A model generated the notes under the pieces. It worked only from the letters and a program-made list of their open reading frames with translations. It had not been told where the DNA came from and did not search any database. From Bacillota bacterium (GTDB lineage: Bacteria; Bacillota; Clostridia; Lachnospirales; Lachnospiraceae): DNA of 64,000 bases. The position numbers and the translations under genes were made by a program. Location: positions 190,688-254,687 of the forward strand of contig JAEZZO010000033.1 of assembly GCA_023418475.1 (NCBI GenBank), in the 5' to 3' direction. This document shows positions 58,390 through 64,000 of this stretch, in pieces; the first letter of the stretch is position 1; each line of letters starts with the position of its first letter.

Positions 58390-60813
58390 ATGAACAAATG
58401 GCAAAGAGTTATGTATCAGCCAAATTTGCCTATCGGTGAAAATGGTGAGAAGGTCACCTCATCCAAAGCACATAGAGAATTATCAAAGAATGCTGCTAAA
58501 GAAGGTATGGTATTGCTGAAAAATAATCAAAACGTGCTTCCACTGAAGACGGGCGCAAAGGTAGCGTTATTTGGAAAAGGCAGCTTTGATTATGTAAAAG
58601 GCGGCGGAGGCAGCGGCGATGTAACGGTTGAATATATTACTAATCTCTATGACGGGATGAAAGCCTTAAAGGATCGCGTCAGTGTTTTTGAAGAACTGTC
58701 GGCTTATTACCGTGAAAATGTGAAAAATCAATATATGGGTGGTGCTGTACCAGGTATGACAATCGAACCGGCTGTTCCGGAGGAACTGCTTTTGAAGGCA
58801 AGAGCTTATACGGATACAGCGGTCATCACAATCTGCCGGTTCTCTGGAGAAGGCTGGGACCGCAAGAGTGTGGTGGATACGAAAAACAAACATTTATGGG
58901 AGCAGGAAGCAGCCCTGACAAGAAAATCAGGAGAGCTTTTTGAAAATGGAGACTTCTATCTGACTTATGCGGAAACGGCTATGGTGGATGCAGTGAAGAA
59001 ACATTTTCCGAAGGTAATTGCTGTTCTCAATGTTGGAGGAATGGTAGATAGCAGCTGGTTTGTGAAGGACGAGGCAATCCAGTCGGTTTTAATGGCCTGG
59101 CAGGGTGGTATGGAAGGTGGTCTGGCAGCAGCGGAACTCTTATGTGGTATTGGTTCTCCCTCCGGCAAGTTATCGGACACCTTTGCAAAGAGTCTGGATG
59201 ATTATCCTTCCAGCTATAATTTTCACACCTCAGAGGATTATGTTGATTATACGGAGGATATCTATGTTGGATACCGTTATTTTGAGACAATTGCAAAGGC
59301 TGCAAAACGAGTGAATTACCCATTTGGTTTTGGATTATCCTATACAACCTTTGACTGGTCAGTTATTTCTGCAGCAGAACAGGAAGGTCTGATACAAATA
59401 AAAATCAGTGTAACAAATACCGGCTGTATGGAAGGTAAGGAAGTTCTTCAAGTCTATGCAGGAGTACCGCAGGGGCTTCTTGGAAAACCGGCAAAAACAC
59501 TTGTGGCATTTCAAAAAACCCGTTTATTAAAACCTGGCGAGTCACAGCTTCTGGTACTTGAATTTACCATGGAGAATATGGCATCCTATGATGACCTTGG
59601 CAAGGTACAAAGCTTTGCCTATATCCTGGAGGCAGGTGAGTACGTATTTTATACAGGAACCTCGGTAAGGGATGTAGAAAAACTGGATTATACCTATCAG
59701 GTTCCACAAAACCGTGTGGTTAACCAGCTAACCTCCAAGATGGCACCTACATCGCTAAAGGAGAGAATGCTGTCAGACGGAAGTTTCGAAGCACTTCCGA
59801 TCAGAGAAGCCAATAATCCTAATGCCTGCGGCATTGAAAAAATGCAGGAGGAGATAGCAGAGGGTCAGGCACCGGCAATCCGTGCAAGAAAGAATTATCA
59901 TTTATGGAAAGAGGCTTTTAAGAAAGGAATTCATACCTTCTATGAAGTGGCAGAGGGAAAATTGTCCTTAGATGACTTCTTGATGCAGATGACAGATGAT
60001 GAGGTTGCACATTTATTGGGTGGTCAGACCAATACAGGAGTTGCCAATACCTTTGGTTACGGCAATATGCCTGAATATGGAATACCCAATGTTATGACGG
60101 CGGATGGTCCTGCAGGACTTAGAATAATACCGGAATGCGGTGTGAACACAACGGCATGGCCCTGTGCAACGCTATTGGCATGTACCTGGGACAGAGAAAT
60201 TGTTTATGCAGTAGGTGTGGCAGGTGCTAAGGAAGTGAAGGAAAATAATATTGCTGTATGGCTGACACCGGCTGTCAATATTCATAGAAGTCCCCTTTGC
60301 GGACGTAATTTTGAGTATTACTCGGAAGATCCTCTCCTTACCGGTAAAATGGCGGCATCTATGGTAATGGGTATTCAATCCCAACATATCGGTGCAACGG
60401 TAAAGCATTTTGCTCTGAATAATAAAGAGACTAACAGGAAAAACAGTGACAGCAGAGCTTCAGAGAGAGCTGTCAGGGAAATTTATCTGAAAGCCTTTGA
60501 AATCATTGTAAAAGAGGCCAATCCATGGAGTATTATGACCTCCTATAATATCATCAACGGACACCGCGCTTCCGAAAACCGTGATTTACTGCAGGGAATC
60601 CTGCGGGAGGAATGGGGCTTTGAGGGTATGGTTACCACTGATTGGTGGACCTGCGGAGAGCATTATAAGGAAACCAAGGCCGGAAATGATGTGAAAATGG
60701 CCAGTGGATATCCGGAGCGTCTGCTTGCGGCAAAATCTCTTGGGCTTATTACCCGGGCAGAGATGGAGACCTGTGCAAAGAGGGTTCTTGATTTAATATT
60801 GAAAGTAGATTAA
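58390..60813 (+). CDS. GH3 beta-glucosidase with permuted domain order
   Basis: 807-aa glycoside hydrolase family 3 enzyme without signal peptide. The usual C-terminal alpha/beta sandwich comes first (about 28-270: AAKEGMVLLKNNQNVLPL...VALFGKGSFDYVKGGGGSGD), then a fibronectin-III-like domain (about 330-440), and finally the (beta/alpha)8 barrel (about 530-805) with TADGPAGLRI, ATVKHFALNN and the nucleophile in VTTDWW (D751). This order is known from Ruminococcus albus and Butyrivibrio fibrisolvens enzymes. It hydrolyses beta-glucosides or oligosaccharides inside the cell. AGGAGGAT precedes the ATG. A run of hairpins follows. Confidence 0.93.
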   Translation: MNKWQRVMYQPNLPIGENGEKVTSSKAHRELSKNAAKEGMVLLKNNQNVLPLKTGAKVALFGKGSFDYVKGGGGSGDVTVEYITNLYDGMKALKDRVSVFEELSAYYRENVKNQYMGGAVPGMTIEPAVPEELLLKARAYTDTAVITICRFSGEGWDRKSVVDTKNKHLWEQEAALTRKSGELFENGDFYLTYAETAMVDAVKKHFPKVIAVLNVGGMVDSSWFVKDEAIQSVLMAWQGGMEGGLAAAELLCGIGSPSGKLSDTFAKSLDDYPSSYNFHTSEDYVDYTEDIYVGYRYFETIAKAAKRVNYPFGFGLSYTTFDWSVISAAEQEGLIQIKISVTNTGCMEGKEVLQVYAGVPQGLLGKPAKTLVAFQKTRLLKPGESQLLVLEFTMENMASYDDLGKVQSFAYILEAGEYVFYTGTSVRDVEKLDYTYQVPQNRVVNQLTSKMAPTSLKERMLSDGSFEALPIREANNPNACGIEKMQEEIAEGQAPAIRARKNYHLWKEAFKKGIHTFYEVAEGKLSLDDFLMQMTDDEVAHLLGGQTNTGVANTFGYGNMPEYGIPNVMTADGPAGLRIIPECGVNTTAWPCATLLACTWDREIVYAVGVAGAKEVKENNIAVWLTPAVNIHRSPLCGRNFEYYSEDPLLTGKMAASMVMGIQSQHIGATVKHFALNNKETNRKNSDSRASERAVREIYLKAFEIIVKEANPWSIMTSYNIINGHRASENRDLLQGILREEWGFEGMVTTDWWTCGEHYKETKAGNDVKMASGYPERLLAAKSLGLITRAEMETCAKRVLDLILKVD

Positions 60814-60828
60814 GCAAAAATAAAAAAG

Positions 60829-60870
60829 TAAGTCATTAAAATTGAGAAGATTTTAATGACTTATTTTATT
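60829..60870 (+). terminator. Terminator after the GH3 gene
   Basis: TAAGTCATTAAAAT (60829-60842) and ATTTTAATGACTTA (60850-60863) are perfect 14-bp arms around TGAGAAG, followed by TTTTATTT. Confidence 0.85.
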
Positions 60871-61127
60871 TCATAGGAAAGTTCGTCCTATGAAATAAAC
60901 CCCCCGGGAGAATGCACAGCTACGCGCGCGGAACAAAAGCTGTGCATTATAGATTTATAATTGCGTGAGTGTGTGAAGCACACTTTTGTTTGTAGCTGAA
61001 AATAATAGGGACTTATAGGAGTAAATTATAGAGACTTGAGAAAATCAAGTAATACGCTATAATATAATTGTAAAATCAACTCAAAGTATTAAAAAAAGTA
61101 ATCTTTCTTGGAATATACCTTGACATA

Positions 61128-61155
61128 TTGACGTTCAATGATTTTGATATATAAT
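61128..61155 (+). promoter_or_regulatory. Promoter of the glutamate dehydrogenase gene
   Basis: TTGACG (61128-61133), 16 bases, TATAAT (61150-61155). A second TTGACA at 61120 is too far for normal spacing. The -35 sequence is echoed in reverse by GAGCGTCAA (about 61175-61183), a possible operator pair. Confidence 0.6.
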
Positions 61156-61230
61156 TTCATTTGTTTTAGAATTTGAGCGTCAAACGTCTGACTCAAATCC
61201 TGTATTTCACTTTCCAAGGGAGGATATTAG

Positions 61231-62493
61231 ATGAGCACAATAATGAAGTATGACCCATACGATAATGTCTTGAAGGTCATGGATGAAGCAATGGAATACG
61301 GACATATCAATAGAAGAATGTACGATATGATTCGTTATCCCCAGAGAGAAGTTAAAGTTTATCTGCCGGTTGAGATGGATGATGGTAGTGTCAAGGTATT
61401 TGAGGGTTACCGTGTCCAGCATAATAACATCAGAGGACCTTTCAAAGGAGGAATTCGCTTTCATCAGGATTGTAACCTTAATGAGGTTAAGGCATTAGCT
61501 ACCTGGATGTCTTTAAAATGTGCTGTAGCCAATATTCCTTATGGTGGTGCAAAAGGCGGTGTTAAAGTAAATCCTTCGGAATTGTCCGAAAGAGAGTTGT
61601 GCAGACTTACAAGAAGATATACCTATGCGATTGCTCCGATTATCGGTGAGGACACGGATATCCCCGCACCTGATGTGAACACTAATGCAAAAACAATGGC
61701 ATGGATGCTTGATACCTATAGCATGTTAAACGGCAAGCCATGTCCAGGTGTAGTAACCGGAAAGCCTCTAGAGCTTGGTGGTTCAAAGGGCAGACCAGCA
61801 GCCACAGGACGAGGTGTGGTAATCAGTACCAGGCTTATTCTGAAGGAGAATGGACGGGAGATAAACGGTACGAGACTTGCGGTACAAGGTATGGGAAATG
61901 TCGGCAGTTATTGTGCCAGAATAGCATACGATAATGGTGCGGTGATCGTTGGACTAAGTGATGTCTCAGGTGCTATTTACTGTGACACGGGAATTAATCC
62001 GTATATTGTTTCTGAATTTATAGCGAATGGCGGATTGTTAAAGGATTATCATGCCTGGGATATTATACATATAACGAATAAGGAGCTGCTGACCTGTAAT
62101 TGTGACGTTCTTGTACCGGCAGCACTGGAGAATCAGATTAATGAAGAAATAGCTGAAAAAGTGCAATGCTCCTATATTGTAGAGGGTGCAAATGGCCCAA
62201 CTACCATAGAAGGGGACAAAATACTGTCTGATCGAGGGATTACCGTTATACCGGACATTTATTCAAACAGCGGAGGTGTTATTGTTTCATATTTCGAGTG
62301 GGTACAGAATAATCAAAAAACGGCATGGAGTCTTGAAACGATTGACAATATGCTGGAGGATACTATGTCCGAGGCTTTTCATGATTTAAAAGAGGAGCAG
62401 AAGAAAACAGGTTGCAGCTGGAGAATGGCAGCCTATATTATCGCACTGAGAAGACTTATTTATGCCGAGGATATCAAGGGATTGTTCCCGTAA
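61231..62493 (+). CDS. gdhA: Glutamate dehydrogenase (Glu/Leu/Phe/Val family)
   Basis: 420-aa enzyme of the RocG/GudB length class. Substrate-binding and catalytic lysines lie in RGPFKGGIRFH and PYGGAKGGVKVNP (K108); the conserved EDTDIPAPDVNT follows; the Rossmann glycine motif is AVQGMGNVGSYCA; and the C-terminus has VEGANGPTT. It interconverts glutamate with 2-oxoglutarate and ammonia; cofactor choice is not certain. AGGGAGGAT precedes the ATG. The Lrp/AsnC regulator just downstream suggests amino-acid-responsive control. Confidence 0.93.
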   Translation: MSTIMKYDPYDNVLKVMDEAMEYGHINRRMYDMIRYPQREVKVYLPVEMDDGSVKVFEGYRVQHNNIRGPFKGGIRFHQDCNLNEVKALATWMSLKCAVANIPYGGAKGGVKVNPSELSERELCRLTRRYTYAIAPIIGEDTDIPAPDVNTNAKTMAWMLDTYSMLNGKPCPGVVTGKPLELGGSKGRPAATGRGVVISTRLILKENGREINGTRLAVQGMGNVGSYCARIAYDNGAVIVGLSDVSGAIYCDTGINPYIVSEFIANGGLLKDYHAWDIIHITNKELLTCNCDVLVPAALENQINEEIAEKVQCSYIVEGANGPTTIEGDKILSDRGITVIPDIYSNSGGVIVSYFEWVQNNQKTAWSLETIDNMLEDTMSEAFHDLKEEQKKTGCSWRMAAYIIALRRLIYAEDIKGLFP

Positions 62494-62613
62494 TCCTATA
62501 AGAGAGTGAAAAGGAATGGATGCCTATATATAGATTTATGTTTATAGAGGCATCTATCTTCCACGTGGTATCAAGATAAATTTTTGATACAAATACTAAT
62601 CGGAGGGTAACAA

Positions 62614-63153
62614 ATGGAGCAGGAAAAGCAATTGAAAAAAGTAGAATTCCCGGGAATACCGGGGCAGAAACCCAAAATTCACAAGATTTCAAATCCAATC
62701 GAATTGGATGAGATAGATCGAAAAATACTTGGTTTCCTGCAACAGAATGCCAGAATGACAGCAAAAGAGATTGCAGAAAAGGTGTTTCTCTCCTCCACCT
62801 CGGTTACTACAAGAATTGAAAAATTGATAGGAAAGGGAGTAATAACGGGTTTTTCCGCCAGGATAGATCCGCTTGCCCTTGGTTACTATACCAAAGCCTT
62901 CATAAGCCTTAGCTTGGAACCGGTTCAGAAGAAAGATTTTTATCCGTACATAGCATCCTGCCCGAATGTAATTCAATGCAGCTGTGTAACAGGAGATTAT
63001 TCCATGCTTATTGAAGTAGCCTTTCATAATACGGTTGAGCTGGATTATTTTATTGGGGAACTTCAGAAATTCGGAAACACGAAAACTTTAATCGTTTTCT
63101 CAACCTCAGTGACACACAGAGAAAGCTATTGGGTGGAGGAAAGCGATTTGTAA
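62614..63153 (+). CDS. Lrp/AsnC-family transcriptional regulator
   Basis: 179-aa regulator. A polar N-terminal extension of about 28 residues (KKVEFPGIPGQKPKIHKISN) precedes the AsnC winged helix (LDEIDRKILGFLQQNARMTA; STSVTTRIEKLIGKGVITGF), followed by the RAM/AsnC ligand-binding ferredoxin-like domain (about 95-175). GGAGGGTAAC precedes the ATG. It lies 120 bases downstream of glutamate dehydrogenase, its probable target or co-regulated partner. The extension is longer than usual. Confidence 0.9.
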   Translation: MEQEKQLKKVEFPGIPGQKPKIHKISNPIELDEIDRKILGFLQQNARMTAKEIAEKVFLSSTSVTTRIEKLIGKGVITGFSARIDPLALGYYTKAFISLSLEPVQKKDFYPYIASCPNVIQCSCVTGDYSMLIEVAFHNTVELDYFIGELQKFGNTKTLIVFSTSVTHRESYWVEESDL

Positions 63154-63267
63154 CCAACTTCCAGGTAACTTCGGCTGTTAGTATCCGGTTCAATTGACTT
63201 GGGAAAATTAATATAATATAATAATGTTGTAAAAGAGGAATGCATTAAAAAATAAAAAGGCGGACAG

Positions 63268-63834
63268 ATGAATCAGAAGTTTATAGAAGCAATGGAGGAA
63301 TCCCCCATTATCGCAGCAGTTAAGGATATGGATGGTTTACACAGGTGCTTTTTATCGGAAAGCAGAATAGTTTTTATTTTATTTGGAGATATCTGCAACA
63401 TTGCTGAGATCATTCATACAATAAAATCACAGGGAAGATTAGCAATCGTGCATATGGATCTTATTAGTGGCTTAAGTCAGAAAGAGATCTCTGTCGATTA
63501 CCTAAAAAACAATACGAATGCCGACGGAATTATTTCTACAAAGCAATCGCTGATTAAAAGAGCAAAGGAATTAAAGATGTATACCATTTTCCGTTTCTTT
63601 GTCATTGATTCTATGGCTTTGGAAAATATCAAACGACAAGTGGCAGCTGTCCAGCCGGATTATGTAGAGATACTCCCCGGGATTATGCCGAAGGTTCTAA
63701 AGAAAATCAGCAGCCAGATAGCAGTCCCGATTATCGCCGGTGGGCTGATATCGGATAAAGAGGACGTAATGGCGGCGTTATCTGCTGGAGCAACCTCCAT
63801 CTCCACCACAAACCAGTCCGTGTGGTTTATGTAA
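63268..63834 (+). CDS. glpP: GlpP-type glycerol-3-phosphate-responsive antiterminator
   Basis: 188-aa TIM-barrel-like RNA-binding antiterminator family. Typical blocks: SPIIAAVKDMDGLHRCFLSE, IVHMDLISGLSQKEISVDYL, DGIISTKQSLIKRAKELKMY, PDYVEILPGIMPKVLKKISS and IIAGGLISDKEDVMAALSAG. GlpP binds glycerol-3-phosphate and lets RNA polymerase read through a leader terminator before glp genes. None of those targets is in the window; they may lie just downstream. Confidence 0.92.
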   Translation: MNQKFIEAMEESPIIAAVKDMDGLHRCFLSESRIVFILFGDICNIAEIIHTIKSQGRLAIVHMDLISGLSQKEISVDYLKNNTNADGIISTKQSLIKRAKELKMYTIFRFFVIDSMALENIKRQVAAVQPDYVEILPGIMPKVLKKISSQIAVPIIAGGLISDKEDVMAALSAGATSISTTNQSVWFM

Positions 63835-64000
63835 ATTCCATGGCTGTGAATAGAAATGACTGCTTTCACAATTATCTTGAGTTTCCGTAAACTGTAGTCC
63901 GAAAATGAATAAATCTAACCAAAGTGCCAATCTGCTATTTTTTGAAAGGTACTTGAGTGGCAGTTACTGGACTAGAAGTACTTTAATAAGCCCCGCCTAA

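Larger units (their letters stand above)
60814..61230. other. Intergenic region with consecutive hairpins and gdh promoter
   Basis: No gene supported. Between 60829 and 61050 five inverted repeats follow one another: 60829/60863 (terminator), ATTTCATAGGA 60868-60878/TCCTATGAAAT 60886-60896, AATGCACAGCT 60911-60921/AGCTGTGCATT 60938-60948, AGTGTG 60969-60974/CACACT 60980-60985, and ACTTGA/TCAAGT near 61024-61040. The dehydrogenase promoter and leader hairpin (ATTTGAG 61171-61177/CTCAAAT 61192-61198) follow. Confidence 0.6.

Noticed and set aside
63835..64000. Tail of the window as a gene or repeat
   Set aside because: No open frame or matching repeat arms; AGTACTT near 63976 is too short to link it to the 10072-10185 element.
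1..64000. tRNA/rRNA genes, CRISPR arrays, complete insertion sequences, prophage genes
   Set aside because: None was recognised on either strand; no cloverleaf ends, regular spacer arrays, transposase or phage structural proteins are visible.

Overview
The window (64 kb, AT-rich) looks like chromosome from a spore-forming, strictly anaerobic Clostridia member, most likely Lachnospiraceae. The basis is the forespore block sigF-spoVAC-spoVAD-spoVAE, small DUF4250/DUF6514-type proteins, a domain-permuted GH3 beta-glucosidase of the Ruminococcus/Butyrivibrio type, GlpP, glutamate dehydrogenase, and many OmpR and LytTR two-component systems. I see no rRNA, tRNA, CRISPR array, complete insertion sequence or prophage.

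Layout. 1-3 kb: 3' end of sigF, a 51-aa membrane protein and spoVAC/AD/AE. 3-10 kb: class A penicillin-binding protein (minus), DUF6514, YigZ, VanZ-like, DUF4250, RarA and a small membrane protein. 10-14 kb: a CcdA-thioredoxin fusion with a membrane ferredoxin, and a CgeB-like glycosyltransferase. 14-23 kb: LytTR/GHKL two-component pair, MIF-type tautomerase, and a TetR-DUF308-MMPL-YhgE-like export cluster. 23-31 kb: serine hydrolase plus OmpR two-component pair, HAD phosphatase, and a membrane ferredoxin carrying two FMN-binding domains next to its flavin transferase ApbE. 31-38 kb: SDR, beta-carbonic anhydrase, GH29 fucosidase, a putative GHL6-like hydrolase and a ketose 3-epimerase. 38-43 kb: a peptide-antibiotic-resistance type module (RR, HK, ABC ATPase, two permeases) and a pentapeptide-repeat protein. 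43-51 kb: an SGNH-Big2-CapA fusion and a five-gene ABC importer operon containing an alkaline-phosphatase-fold hydrolase. 51-58 kb: a decayed region (NHL and LemA remnants), a second LytTR/GHKL pair divergent from a secreted repeat protein, and an ABC-2 exporter behind a long structured leader. 58-64 kb: GH3 enzyme, glutamate dehydrogenase, Lrp/AsnC regulator and GlpP.

Most unusual material is non-coding. (1) A ~90-bp palindromic, MITE-like repeat has two near-identical copies (16511-16600 and 30137-30225), one rearranged copy (about 50826-50897) and one possible relic (about 16989-17103). (2) A hairpin placed directly on a Shine-Dalgarno sequence occurs three times, with a compensatory base-pair change and identical spacing to the start codon upstream of two unrelated export genes. 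(3) A ~515-nt leader at 55030-55546 contains two consecutive terminator-like hairpins and five or more other hairpins. (4) A 114-bp deeply nested palindrome lies at 10072-10185. (5) Four half-sites at an exact 11-bp period precede the resistance ABC operon. None of the folds was computed; they are hand-matched complementary arms.
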